Assembly (NCBI GenBank): GCA_017463405.1
Contig: JAFTPJ010000094.1
Span: 1-32,327, forward strand
DNA: 32,327 nt
DNA from: Clostridia bacterium
GTDB lineage: Bacteria; Bacillota; Clostridia; Oscillospirales; CAG-272
Reading direction: 5' to 3'
Made by a program: the position numbers and the translations under genes. Position 1 is the first letter of the stretch; the number at the start of each line of letters is the position of its first letter. Of the stretch, positions 1-8,889 are shown piece by piece. The notes beneath the pieces are model-generated. The model worked only from the letters and a program-made list of their open reading frames with translations. It had not been told where the DNA came from and made no database searches.

Positions 1-89
1 AGTTGATGCGCGCGGGATCGACGCCCGGATGCGTCATCCGCGACCCGCTCTACACCAAGCTCTACCGCGAAGTGATTTTGAAGAAATAA
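1..89 (+). CDS. C-terminal end of an unrecognised protein (partial)
   Basis: An open frame runs in from the left edge and stops at TAA 87-89; the visible end reads about 28 residues, finishing ...KLYREVILKK. The stop lies 12 bases before the ATG of the SDR gene, whose ribosome site overlaps this end, so the two are probably co-transcribed. The fragment is too short to assign to a family and I do not recognise it. Coding is inferred from the tight spacing and from codon use like the following genes. Confidence 0.55.
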   Translation, partial: LMRAGSTPGCVIRDPLYTKLYREVILKK

Positions 90-101
90 GAGGATTGACA
101 T

Positions 102-851
102 ATGAAAAACGCAATTGTTACCGGATGCCTCGGCGGCATCGGAAAAGCGATCGCCGAAAAGTTCTTGAAGGAAGGCTATCGTGTCTTCGGCATGGGACGC
201 ACGCCGATCGAAAAGGCGCGCGAATCCATCTCGCATGAAAATTTCGTATATCTGACGGGTGACCTCTCGGTCACGGCGGATCGGGAGCGTCTGATCGATA
301 CCGCTGTCCGAACCGGAGGACAGATCGACGTGCTCGTGAACGTCGCCGGTGTCGCTCCGCGCGTGCGAGCCGACCTTTTGGAAATGACCGAGGAAAGCTA
401 TGACTACGTCATGGATATCAACACAAAGGGCACCTTTTTCCTCACGCAGGCGGTGGCAAATCGCATGCTCCAAAACGAGCTTGTGAACGGCGTGCGCGGC
501 TACATCTGCAACACCTCCTCGCTCTCGGCATACGCTGCATCGGTTAACCGTGGAGAGTACTGCATCTCCAAGGCGGGCGTCTCGATGATTACCAAACTTT
601 TCGCTACCCGTCTTGCCGAACACGGCATTCCGGTCAACGAGACGCGCCCCGGTATCATCTCAACGCCGATGACCGAGACAGTCACCGAAAAATACGATAA
701 GCTGATCAACGGAGGACTTCTGCCGATCAAGCGTTGGGGACAGCCAGAGGACATCGCCGCCGCGACCTATGCGCTTTGCAGCGGCGCGCTCCCTTACGTG
801 ACGGGACAGTCGCTGGATGTGGACGGCGGCTTCCATCTGCAGAGGCTTTGA
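102..851 (+). CDS. SDR-family oxidoreductase (3-ketoacyl-ACP reductase-like)
   Basis: A classical short-chain dehydrogenase/reductase of 249 residues, the usual family length. The NAD(P)-binding motif TGCLGGIG is at residues 7-14, NVAG at 80-83, catalytic Ser at about 139-140, the YxxxK pair at Y153/K157, and a PG turn at 183-184 before the flexible substrate loop; the end VTGQSLDVDGGF is typical. Members of this group are often labelled 3-ketoacyl-ACP reductase, but most act on sugars, sugar acids or other secondary alcohols. It starts at ATG 102 behind an AGAGGA site and ends one base before the ATG of the FAD protein, so the two are translationally coupled. The absence of fatty-acid synthesis genes and the presence of glycosidases downstream argue for a catabolic alcohol/ketone substrate; the substrate itself cannot be read from sequence. 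Confidence 0.93.
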   Translation: MKNAIVTGCLGGIGKAIAEKFLKEGYRVFGMGRTPIEKARESISHENFVYLTGDLSVTADRERLIDTAVRTGGQIDVLVNVAGVAPRVRADLLEMTEESYDYVMDINTKGTFFLTQAVANRMLQNELVNGVRGYICNTSSLSAYAASVNRGEYCISKAGVSMITKLFATRLAEHGIPVNETRPGIISTPMTETVTEKYDKLINGGLLPIKRWGQPEDIAAATYALCSGALPYVTGQSLDVDGGFHLQRL

Positions 852-852
852 T

Positions 853-2763
853 ATGACCATGGATTACATCACACTCGACGCCTTGGTCGTCGGCTCGGGA
901 GCGGCAGGCTATAATGCCGTCAACCGTATTCTCCGCGACGGCAAAAAAAGTGTCGCACTCCTGACCGAGGGTGTGCTTTGCGGCACGTCACGTAATACGG
1001 GCAGTGATAAGCAGACATACTACAAGCTGGGGCTTGGCGGTGACTCGCCCGACAGCGTCCGCCGTATGGCAGAAGATCTGTTTTCCTACGGCGCGGTGGA
1101 CGGAGACAACGCACTTTGCGAGGCGGCGCTCTCCGCGCGTGCCTTTCTGCATCTGTGCGAGCTGGGCGTTCCCTTTCCCGTCAACCGCTACGGTGAATAC
1201 GTCGGCTACAAAACCGATCACGACCCGTTTGCACGCGCAACGTCGGCAGGCCCTCTGACCTCCAAATTCATGACCGAGGCGCTGCAAAACGAGGCTGATG
1301 CGCTTGGGCTGACGGTTTACGACGGACTTTACGCCGTGGAAATTCTTACGAACGAGGATGGCGTTTGCGGACTTCTCGCGTTGGAGAAAAAGAGCGGCGC
1401 ATTCGTTTTGTTCCGCACACCGCACGTCGTGCTTGCCACGGGCGGTCCTGCGGGGATTTACGCCGACAGCGTCTATCCGCAGAGTCAGATGGGCGCATCC
1501 TCACTTGCACTTCGCGCGGGAGCATCATTGCAGAACATGACCGAATGGCAATACGGTCTTGCATCAATCACACCGCGCTGGAACGTGTCGGGCACCTATA
1601 TGCAGGTGCTTCCCCGATTCGTTTCGGTTGACGAGAGCGGCTGTGAGCACGAATTTCTGACCGACTTTTTCTCCGACCCGTACGAGGCACTCTCCAACGT
1701 ATTTCTCAAGGGCTATCAATGGCCCTTTGACAGCAAAAAGGTGCTTGACGGCTCATCGGTCATCGATCTTCTGGTCTATCGCGAGTGTGTTTTGCGCCAT
1801 CGCCGCGTCTATCTGGATTTCACGAAAAATCCGTTCGGCATGGAGAAAATCAACTTTGAAAGACTCTCATCCGAGGCGTACACCTATCTCTTTCGCGCCA
1901 ACGCATGCTTCGGCACACCGATCGAGCGCTTGCGGCACATGAATCAGCCCGCCATCGAGCTGTACCGTGGCAAGGGCGTGGATATTGAAAAAGAACTTTT
2001 GGAGATCGCTCTTTGCGCCCAGCACAACAACGGCGGAGTGGCGGTCGATCTTTGGTGGCAGAGCGCGGTCAAGGGATTGTTTGCGGTCGGTGAATGCGCG
2101 GGCACACACGGCGTGGCTCGTCCCGGTGGTTCTGCACTTAACGCGGGACAGGTCGGATCCATTCGCGCCGCACAGTATATCTCCGCATCCGAAAGAACAC
2201 CCTGCTCCGAGGAGAATTTTGAATCGGTTGCCGCAGATGCATTGAAGTCACATAATGCCCTTCGCGATGCGATGCTTGCAAACGGGCACAACTGCGTGGA
2301 AAAGCTTGATCAATTCCGCCGTCGGATGAGCGATTGCGCGGCGGCGATCCGTCAGCCCGCCTTGATGAAAGAAGCAATCGACGCGATCGACGAAGCTCTG
2401 CGCGATTTTCCCACAACCGTCGGAGTCAGATCCGAGGAGCTTCTCTATCGCGCCTATCAGCTTCGCGACGTGCTGGAAACCCAACGCGCGACGCTGTACG
2501 CGATGATCGATTTTGCGCAAGCAACCGGCAAAACACGTGGATCGGCGCTCTATTGTGACACCGGCGGCGACCTACGCCAAGGTCTTGAGGAATGCTTCCG
2601 CTTCGTATCGGGCGACGGCATTGCCGAGGATCGGATTCAGGAGGTTTCGTGTGACGGAGACACCACGCACATCACATGGCGCCCCGTACGTCCGCTTCCC
2701 GATACCGACGAGGTATTTGAAACCGTTTGGCGGCAGTTTCGGGAAAACGGGAATACTTATTAG
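853..2763 (+). CDS. FAD-binding oxidoreductase, fumarate reductase/aspartate oxidase flavoprotein family
   Basis: A 636-residue flavoprotein. The Rossmann dinucleotide motif GSGAAG is at residues 14-19, the HNNGG motif at 391-395 sits where the family has its active-site His, and GECAGTHG at about 413-420 followed by RPGGSALNAGQ is the second FAD contact. The C-terminal ~130 residues resemble the helical domain of succinate dehydrogenase/fumarate reductase flavoproteins. No signal peptide or haem motif is seen, so it is probably cytoplasmic. A start further up at 817 is possible in frame but would overlap the SDR gene; ATG 853 has an AGAGG site and follows the SDR stop by one base. Together the pair could carry out an alcohol oxidation plus an enoate-type reduction; this is inference. 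A hairpin terminator at 2852-2896 closes the unit. Confidence 0.88.
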   Translation: MTMDYITLDALVVGSGAAGYNAVNRILRDGKKSVALLTEGVLCGTSRNTGSDKQTYYKLGLGGDSPDSVRRMAEDLFSYGAVDGDNALCEAALSARAFLHLCELGVPFPVNRYGEYVGYKTDHDPFARATSAGPLTSKFMTEALQNEADALGLTVYDGLYAVEILTNEDGVCGLLALEKKSGAFVLFRTPHVVLATGGPAGIYADSVYPQSQMGASSLALRAGASLQNMTEWQYGLASITPRWNVSGTYMQVLPRFVSVDESGCEHEFLTDFFSDPYEALSNVFLKGYQWPFDSKKVLDGSSVIDLLVYRECVLRHRRVYLDFTKNPFGMEKINFERLSSEAYTYLFRANACFGTPIERLRHMNQPAIELYRGKGVDIEKELLEIALCAQHNNGGVAVDLWWQSAVKGLFAVGECAGTHGVARPGGSALNAGQVGSIRAAQYISASERTPCSEENFESVAADALKSHNALRDAMLANGHNCVEKLDQFRRRMSDCAAAIRQPALMKEAIDAIDEALRDFPTTVGVRSEELLYRAYQLRDVLETQRATLYAMIDFAQATGKTRGSALYCDTGGDLRQGLEECFRFVSGDGIAEDRIQEVSCDGDTTHITWRPVRPLPDTDEVFETVWRQFRENGNTY

Positions 2764-2780
2764 AATATTGAAAAAAGCCC

Positions 2781-2809
2781 TTGCTTTTTCAGCATGAAAT
2801 GAGTATAAT
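2781..2809 (+). promoter_or_regulatory. Promoter upstream of UroD-family gene
   Basis: TTGCTT (2781-2786) and TATAAT (2804-2809) are separated by 17 bases. The predicted transcript start near 2816 lies upstream of the 2852-2896 terminator, so RNA from here must pass that hairpin to reach the ATG at 2955. Confidence 0.65.
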
Positions 2810-2851
2810 AAAACATGCAATGAAAGCAAAGGTAACCAATCGCAATCATAC

Positions 2852-2896
2852 AAAAAACGCTTTTACCGTTGTTGAATCACGGTAAAAGCGTTTTTT
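2852..2896. terminator. Intrinsic terminator, bidirectional
   Basis: A perfect 17-bp stem (2852-2868 with 2880-2896) with an 11-base loop, A-tract on the left and T-tract on the right. It ends the SDR-FAD unit, and it also lies inside the leader of the following UroD-family gene. Confidence 0.85.
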
Positions 2897-2954
2897 GTTT
2901 TTCAAGCTTGATCCGTAATCCCACATGATTCGATGAAACAGGAGGAATATCGTT

Positions 2955-3812
2955 ATGACATCGAAAGAACGCGTTCTTAAAACAATTCGAGGAGAAAAGG
3001 CTGACAGAACGCCGCTTTACGGTTGGGTCAGCGCCAATTTGAGTGAGGAAATCGAGGAGCGCTACGGTGAAATCACTCCCGACATTCTTTTGGAAAAAGG
3101 AGTTGTTTTACCCGCAGTCGAAGGAGATTGGACAAACGCAAAAAACGCACTTGTGCATCACAAACAGCGCGACCGATTCTGCTACATACAGACACCGGGC
3201 TTTTTTGAGTACTTTAACGGTATCTTCGGCATCGAAAATCAATTGATGTATCTGCTGATCTATCGCGAGGAAATTGCCGAGCTGTACGCAAAGCAGGCAG
3301 ATTGGCTGATCGGCTTTGTTGATTGTTGCATCGATATGGGCGTGGATTGTATTCATATTTCCGACGACTGGGGATCACAGCGTGATATGCTGTTCAGTCC
3401 CGCGCTTTGGTCGGAGCTCATCAAGCCCAATCTCCAGCGCGTAGTCAATCACGTCCATTCAAGAGGAATGCTTGTCAGTCTGCATTCCGACGGCTGCATT
3501 GCGAGAATAACGGACGAGCTGGCAGAGATCGGACTCGACATGCTACACCCCTGGCAGGAAAGCGCGGGAATGTCTTACGATACGTATCTTGAAAAATATG
3601 CAGATCACTTTGCACTTCTCGGCGGCATATGCGTACAAACCGCGATTGGAATTTTGCCCCGGGAGAAGCTGGAAGCGGAGATTCGCCGTGTATTCGGTCT
3701 TTTGAAGGACAAGCGATGGATCTGTTGCACCTCACATTTTGTGCAAAAGCATTGCTCAATGGAGGATCTGAAATTCGCCTTTGACCTGATCTATCGGCTC
3801 GCAAGAGAATAA
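2955..3812 (+). CDS. Uroporphyrinogen decarboxylase (URO-D) family protein
   Basis: A 285-residue TIM-barrel protein opening with the family's TSKERVLKTIRGEKADRTP (residues 2-20). Further hallmarks are the central DDWG at 137-140, a HSDGC segment at 177-181 and a GG-turn near 223. It is shorter than true HemE or MtaA/MtbA-type methyltransferases (about 340), lacking part of the N-terminal region, and no other haem-synthesis gene is near. The family also contains corrinoid-dependent methyltransferases; the Cys/His pattern here is suggestive but I do not see a complete zinc site. A demethylase or metabolic role is more likely than haem synthesis, but is unproven. ATG 2955 follows AGGAGG by 10 bases. 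It is a single-gene unit between two promoters. Confidence 0.85.
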   Translation: MTSKERVLKTIRGEKADRTPLYGWVSANLSEEIEERYGEITPDILLEKGVVLPAVEGDWTNAKNALVHHKQRDRFCYIQTPGFFEYFNGIFGIENQLMYLLIYREEIAELYAKQADWLIGFVDCCIDMGVDCIHISDDWGSQRDMLFSPALWSELIKPNLQRVVNHVHSRGMLVSLHSDGCIARITDELAEIGLDMLHPWQESAGMSYDTYLEKYADHFALLGGICVQTAIGILPREKLEAEIRRVFGLLKDKRWICCTSHFVQKHCSMEDLKFAFDLIYRLARE

Positions 3813-3850
3813 CGGCAACACCTTGTGCCCGACGAACCGTAAAAATCCCC

Positions 3851-3873
3851 CCGCTTTTTCATAAAAACAGCGG
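3851..3873 (+). terminator. Weak hairpin at the end of the UroD unit
   Basis: CCGC-TTTTT / AAAAA-(CA)-GCGG with a 3-base loop, directly abutting the -35 hexamer of the next promoter (TTGATT from 3874). The following bases are only moderately T-rich, so its terminator strength is uncertain. Confidence 0.45.
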
Positions 3874-3902
3874 TTGATTTTCGACAGCAAACGCGTTATA
3901 CT
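3874..3902 (+). promoter_or_regulatory. Promoter of the glycosidase operon
   Basis: TTGATT (3874-3879), 17 bases, TATACT (3897-3902). Predicted start near 3909, followed by AAAGGAG six bases before ATG 3937. Confidence 0.75.
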
Positions 3903-3936
3903 ATCGGTAATCCATCACCTATCAAAGGAGATTTCT

Positions 3937-6501
3937 ATGTATACACCTCTTTCTGATATTTTAAACGGCAAGGAAAGCAACTATCTGCTTCCCTTTTACT
4001 GGCAGCACGGTGACCACACAGAAAAGATTCCCGAGCAAATCGAACGCATCTACCGAAGCGGCTGTCGTGCAGTCTGCGTGGAGGCGCGCCCGCACAACAA
4101 TTTCGGCGGTGCAGGCTGGTGGCGCGATATGGACATCATTCTCGCGGAGTGCAAAGCACGCGACATGCAGGTCTGGCTGTTGGATGACGACCACTTCCCG
4201 ACGGGACACGCAAACGGATTGATCGCAAAGAAATATCCGCATCTGCGTCCTTGGGAGCTGATCGAGCGCCACGTCGACGTGGTGGGTCCCATGCGTGAGG
4301 CTTCTGTTTTCGTCCCCGTACAAAACGATGAAAATATCCTCATTGGTGCGTACGCCTACCGCAGATACGCCGACGACGAGGAGATTTGTGAATACGAACC
4401 GATCCCCCTGACCGACTGCATCGAGAACGGTACGCTACTCTGGGACATCCCCGAGGGTGTGTGGCGTATTTTCTTCTATTATCGATCCAGACAAGGAGGA
4501 AAATCGGATTATATCGACGTCATCAACCCCGCGTCGGTGGACGTGCTGATCGAAGCGGTGTATGAGCCGCATTGGGAGCACTATAAGTCATATTTCGGTA
4601 ACACGTTTGTCGGCTTTTTCTCGGACGAGCCGGGATTTAAAAACCAATATCAGGGCAGACACCGCATGGATGCGGGCCCGTATGAGAAAAGAATCGGTCG
4701 GCAGGGCTTGGCGCTCCCCTATAGTGACGAAGTCCGCGCGCGGATGCAGTGCACACTCGGCTTTGATCCCCTCCCGCACTTCAATCTTTTGTGGTACGAA
4801 TGTGACGGCAACGGCGAGGATCGCGCCCTTTTGCGCCATGCCTACATGGACGCGATCACAGCCATGTATCAAGAATATTTCTGCATGCGACTCGGCAACT
4901 GGTGCCGTGCGCACGGTGTGCAGTACATCGGTCACGTTATCGAGGACAACGGCTGTCACGCACGCATGAGCTACGGCGCGGGACACTATTTCCGCTCGCT
5001 CGACGGGCAGGACATGGCGGGTATGGATATCGTCCTGCATCAGGTTATGCCGGGAATGTCGGATTACACCCACTCCTCCACGCTCAGCAGCGGCGTCTCC
5101 GACGGACGCTTCTTCCACTACACGCTCGCTAAACTCTGCGCCTCCCTCTCTCACCTCAAGCCCCACATGCAAAAGCGCGCGATGTGCGAGATATTCGGCG
5201 CTTACGGTTGGTCGGAGGGAACGCCGTTTATGAAATGGCTGATCGACTTTCTCTTGGTGCGCGGCATCAATCACTTTGTGCCGCACGCCTTTTCCCCGCA
5301 ATACCCCGATCCCGATTGCCCGCCGCATTTCGGCGCGGAGGGACACGACCCGAGCTTTGAGGGCTTTTGCGAATTGATGCGCTACACCAATCGCGCATCT
5401 CATCTCCTCTTCGGCGGCACGCACGTGGCAAACGCCGCACTTCTCTATCACGCCGAGGCGGAATGGGCAAACAAAATCGACACCTCCATGCCGGTCGATG
5501 CCCCTGCAAAACATCTGTACGATCACCACATCGATTACGACATCGTTCCGATGGACGATCTGCAAAACGCGCAGGTAGAGGGCGGCAAGCTTCTGCTTTC
5601 CGATGAGTCGTTCGATTGCCTGATCGTTCCGACGGCACCGTATCTGCCAACACATTTTTACGCAACACTGCGCAGACTTCGCGCTGCGGGACTTCCCGTG
5701 TGGTTCGTTGACCGCGCGCCCGACGGTTATGCATCGGAATTTGAAGCCGTTGCGCTTGACGACCTCGCCAAACGCATGCGTAACGCAGGCATGATGGATG
5801 TTACCGTTCCCGACGGATACCCGAAGCTGCGCATCTACCACGTCAGACGCGACGGCTGTGACGTGTTCATGCTCTTCAACGAGGACTACGCAAAGCATGC
5901 GAAAACCGCCGTCCGCTTCCCCGCTTGCGGTGATTACGTCAAGGCAAATCTAACCGAACAGCGCTATAGCGGCGGCAGTACGAAGGACGGATGCGTCGAT
6001 GTCGCGCTCTGCCCCGGTGAATCGCTCTTTTTGATCTTTGGCAATCACACCGATCTGCCCGCACAGATCGCATACGCCCACTCGGAACTCCTGCACCCCA
6101 CCTATTCATTGGCGCTTGCGGATTTCCGCACGCCGTGGAAATTCGAGCATTACGGCGAATTTGATTCCTTTTTCAACGTGACCTCGCCCCATCACCGCCC
6201 CGATTTTTCCGGAAAAATGGGATATCGCTTTACGTTCACAGCGAACGAAGCCGCTCATGCCGAGCTGGATCTTGGCACAGTCGGTGAGACGGCAGAGCTG
6301 ACCCTCAACGGGATCCATTGCGGCATTCGCATAGCGCCCCCATATCGATTTGACGTAACGGGAGCATTGAAGGCAGGCGATAACTTGGCGGAAATCGTCG
6401 TTTCCAATCATCTGGGATATGCGCTGCGCGATAAATTCTCTTACAATATGCAAAATTCGCCCTCCGGTATTCTCGGAGACATCACCTTAAAATACGAATG
6501 A
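3937..6501 (+). CDS. GH106-like glycosyl hydrolase (putative alpha-L-rhamnosidase)
   Basis: An 854-residue protein. The N-terminal TIM-barrel part carries WWRDMDIILAECKARDMQVW and a following DDDHFPTG. F-SDEP occurs at about 228-232, and CEIFGAYGWSEG, with its acidic residue at E418, comes before GINHFVPHAF; these arrangements are those of GH106 and related clan enzymes with two acidic catalytic residues. The last ~130 residues form a GH2-type sugar-binding jelly roll (AELTLNG, LKAGDNLAEIVVSN). No signal peptide is seen, so it would act on imported or small glycosides in the cytoplasm. ATG 3937 is chosen over in-frame upstream codons because AAAGGAG sits 6 bases before it and the promoter -35 lies at 3874. 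It is first in an operon with the GH78-like enzyme 19 bases downstream. Rhamnose specificity is inferred from family and partner. Confidence 0.82.
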   Translation: MYTPLSDILNGKESNYLLPFYWQHGDHTEKIPEQIERIYRSGCRAVCVEARPHNNFGGAGWWRDMDIILAECKARDMQVWLLDDDHFPTGHANGLIAKKYPHLRPWELIERHVDVVGPMREASVFVPVQNDENILIGAYAYRRYADDEEICEYEPIPLTDCIENGTLLWDIPEGVWRIFFYYRSRQGGKSDYIDVINPASVDVLIEAVYEPHWEHYKSYFGNTFVGFFSDEPGFKNQYQGRHRMDAGPYEKRIGRQGLALPYSDEVRARMQCTLGFDPLPHFNLLWYECDGNGEDRALLRHAYMDAITAMYQEYFCMRLGNWCRAHGVQYIGHVIEDNGCHARMSYGAGHYFRSLDGQDMAGMDIVLHQVMPGMSDYTHSSTLSSGVSDGRFFHYTLAKLCASLSHLKPHMQKRAMCEIFGAYGWSEGTPFMKWLIDFLLVRGINHFVPHAFSPQYPDPDCPPHFGAEGHDPSFEGFCELMRYTNRASHLLFGGTHVANAALLYHAEAEWANKIDTSMPVDAPAKHLYDHHIDYDIVPMDDLQNAQVEGGKLLLSDESFDCLIVPTAPYLPTHFYATLRRLRAAGLPVWFVDRAPDGYASEFEAVALDDLAKRMRNAGMMDVTVPDGYPKLRIYHVRRDGCDVFMLFNEDYAKHAKTAVRFPACGDYVKANLTEQRYSGGSTKDGCVDVALCPGESLFLIFGNHTDLPAQIAYAHSELLHPTYSLALADFRTPWKFEHYGEFDSFFNVTSPHHRPDFSGKMGYRFTFTANEAAHAELDLGTVGETAELTLNGIHCGIRIAPPYRFDVTGALKAGDNLAEIVVSNHLGYALRDKFSYNMQNSPSGILGDITLKYE

Positions 6502-6520
6502 TAAGAAAGGAATCCGAAAA

Positions 6521-8731
6521 ATGAGCTTCTGGATCTGCGCCGACGAAACACCGAACGTCGATTCCTATTACGTGTTTGAAAAAACGATCTCCGCATCGCA
6601 CGGTGCTACGCTGACCGCCAAGGTATGCGGTGACGCACGCTATCAGCTGTTTGTCAACGGTGCACTTGCGTGCGAAGGTCCGTGCCAGGGACCGCAGTAC
6701 GTCAAATATTACGAAACGGTCGATCTTTCGCCCTACCTTGCGGACGGCGAGAACACCCTGACCGCCAGAGTGTTGTTTGTCACCGAGGACAGCTTCATCT
6801 CGCTTTTCCGTGCCTCCCGCCCCGCATTCTGGTTGGACGGTACGCTGACGGAAAACGACGCGATACGCTCCGTCTGCACCGACAAAACCTGGACCTGCCG
6901 CCGCGAGGATAACGTTCGTCTCTACCGTCAGGGCTTCCGCTCCCTCGCACCGATGGAGGAGCATTTGGCGGATGCAAGCCAAACGGCAATCGCGGTGCGA
7001 GAGCTGTACGAACCTGATCTTGACAGCCGCGGCTTCAACCCCTACGGCTTGAACGAGCTGTATATTTTGGAACCACGACCGATTCCGCAGATGGAAACCC
7101 GAGCACCGCAAGCCATGACAGTCGTGCGTCAAGGAAACGGTTACATCGAGCTGGACGCAGGCGTTTACACCACCGCAAAACTTTCGTTGAAATTCCATGC
7201 CAATGCGGGTACCACGGTGCGCGTGATCTATGCCGAATGCTACGGCACGCCCACCGACAAACACCACCACTATCCCCAAAAGAACGTGCGCGATGATTTT
7301 GCAAATCCCAAAAACGTCATCATGGGAAGCTTTGACACCCTGCACGCAACGGGGCGGGAGCAGTCCTTCTCTCCGTTCTGGTATCGCACCTTCCGCTTCA
7401 TCCGTCTGGAATTTGATCCCGATTGCGATTTCTTGCTTTCGGAATTGACCTATTCGCCCTACTTCTACCCACTTGACGGGGATGGACAATTCGAATGCTC
7501 CGATCCGCGTCTGAATGAGATGTGGCGCATCAGCCGCAATACCGTGCTATGCTGTATGCACGAGATGTACGTCGATTGCCCGTATTACGAGCAGCAACAG
7601 TACGACATGGACAGCGCTCTGGAGATGCTCTACACCTTCCGCATGGGAAGTGATACACGGATGCCGCGCAAATCCTTAATCGACCTTGCACACTCACAGC
7701 TCCCCGACGGTATGCTGCAGGCAAATTATCCTTCCACAAACGTGCAGGTCATTCCCGATTTCACCCTGTTCTGGGTGTTGATGGCGCGCGATTATCTGCG
7801 CTACACGAAGGATACCGCTACGGTGCATTCCTTGCTCGGCACGATCGACAAAGCGCTGTCTGCGTTTGAAAACCTGAAGAACACCGACGGGCTGATCTCC
7901 CCCACACGCTACTGGCATTTTGTGGACTGGGTTCCCTCGTGGAATCGCGGTGTCCCCCCCGGCGGAGATGACGAGCCGCTGACGGTGACCTGCCTGATGT
8001 ACGCCGCCGCGTTGCGCGCCGCTGCCGAAATCTGTCAAGGTATCGGCAAAAATGCACGCGCCGACGAATACACCGTGCGTGCCAACGAAATGATCGATGC
8101 GGTCAACCGCCTCTGCTATGACGGAGAAATCGGACTGTACCGCAACACCCCGACGCGACATGAATTTTCTCAGCACACCACGCTTTGGGCAATCCTTTCC
8201 GGCGCGGTATGCAAGGATGCGGCGGGAGCGTTGATCGACCGCACCTTCGACGGACACGTGCGGGTCGAGGTCTGCACCTTTTCGATGAATCACTACATGT
8301 TCCGCGCACTGGAAAGTGCCGATCGGTACTGCTATGCGCCGCGTCTGTTTGACGGTTGGCAGAGAATGATCGATTTGCATTGCACCACGTGGTGCGAAAA
8401 ACCCAACGATTCGCGCAGTGAATGCCACGGTTGGAGCGCCGCGCCGACATACGAGCTTTCGGCAATGGTTCTGGGCGTTTATCCCACCGCCGACGGCTAT
8501 GCATCCGTGCGCATCAAGCCCGATTTCAGGACGCATGACCTTATGTGGGCACGCGGCACCGTTCCCACGCCGCACGGTGTGATCACTGTTGCATGGGAGC
8601 GGCAGGACAATACCGTGACCCTTTCGGTTACGCTCCCCACAGATGACATCTATGCGGAGATTCAGTTGCCGGGCGGTGAGATTTATCACCAAATTACGCG
8701 CACTGCCGTTTATAAAATTCAAATGATTTAA
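6521..8731 (+). CDS. GH78-like alpha-L-rhamnosidase family protein
   Basis: 736 residues. An N-terminal beta-sandwich (LFVNGALACEGPCQG near 47-61, as in GH78 accessory domains) is followed by an alpha/alpha-barrel catalytic domain from about residue 340 and a C-terminal beta domain ending in a TPHGVITVAWER strand. The general-acid region reads VDCPYYEQQQYDMDSA at 351-366 instead of the canonical DCPxRDExxGWxGD, a variant found in many rhamnosidase-like proteins, so exact activity is uncertain. The SEWHGWSA-type motif appears as RSECHGWSAAP late in the barrel. It has no signal peptide. The start at 6521 has AAAGGA nearby. Its pairing with a GH106-like enzyme suggests stepwise cleavage of rhamnose-containing glycosides inside the cell. 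Confidence 0.85.
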   Translation: MSFWICADETPNVDSYYVFEKTISASHGATLTAKVCGDARYQLFVNGALACEGPCQGPQYVKYYETVDLSPYLADGENTLTARVLFVTEDSFISLFRASRPAFWLDGTLTENDAIRSVCTDKTWTCRREDNVRLYRQGFRSLAPMEEHLADASQTAIAVRELYEPDLDSRGFNPYGLNELYILEPRPIPQMETRAPQAMTVVRQGNGYIELDAGVYTTAKLSLKFHANAGTTVRVIYAECYGTPTDKHHHYPQKNVRDDFANPKNVIMGSFDTLHATGREQSFSPFWYRTFRFIRLEFDPDCDFLLSELTYSPYFYPLDGDGQFECSDPRLNEMWRISRNTVLCCMHEMYVDCPYYEQQQYDMDSALEMLYTFRMGSDTRMPRKSLIDLAHSQLPDGMLQANYPSTNVQVIPDFTLFWVLMARDYLRYTKDTATVHSLLGTIDKALSAFENLKNTDGLISPTRYWHFVDWVPSWNRGVPPGGDDEPLTVTCLMYAAALRAAAEICQGIGKNARADEYTVRANEMIDAVNRLCYDGEIGLYRNTPTRHEFSQHTTLWAILSGAVCKDAAGALIDRTFDGHVRVEVCTFSMNHYMFRALESADRYCYAPRLFDGWQRMIDLHCTTWCEKPNDSRSECHGWSAAPTYELSAMVLGVYPTADGYASVRIKPDFRTHDLMWARGTVPTPHGVITVAWERQDNTVTLSVTLPTDDIYAEIQLPGGEIYHQITRTAVYKIQMI

Positions 8732-8790
8732 TGCAAAGAGCGGGCGCGCAAAGATGACAAGCCTGCGGGGCGGAAGGATTATACGAAGTT

Positions 8791-8854
8791 AAGGCAATAC
8801 CGCACAAAACCATGACGGCGTAATTACACCGTCAGGTTTGTGCGGTATTGCCTT
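8791..8854. terminator. Long hairpin between convergent genes
   Basis: An 18-bp perfect outer stem (8791-8808 with 8837-8854), extended inward by CC and TGACGG pairing across one bulged A. It sits between the GH78 stop and the trmD stop. T-tracts are poor on both sides, so it may act mainly as an RNA 3'-end stabiliser. Confidence 0.7.
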
Positions 8855-8889
8855 AAAATTTTAATTAACAACAACGATCTCACATTCTC

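Noticed and set aside
102..851. Assigning the SDR as FabG of fatty-acid synthesis
   Set aside because: No other fab genes are near; coupling to a FAD protein points to another pathway, so no gene symbol is given.
2820..2885. 21-codon leader peptide before the UroD gene
   Set aside because: No ribosome site, predicted start of transcription only a few bases away, and no runs of a regulatory amino acid codon.
2955..3812. Calling this gene hemE
   Set aside because: Too short, lacks haem-pathway neighbours, and the broader family includes many unrelated methyltransferase-like proteins.
4588..5898. 436-codon open frame on minus inside the GH106-like gene
   Set aside because: Shadow of a real gene; no start signal and low-complexity composition.
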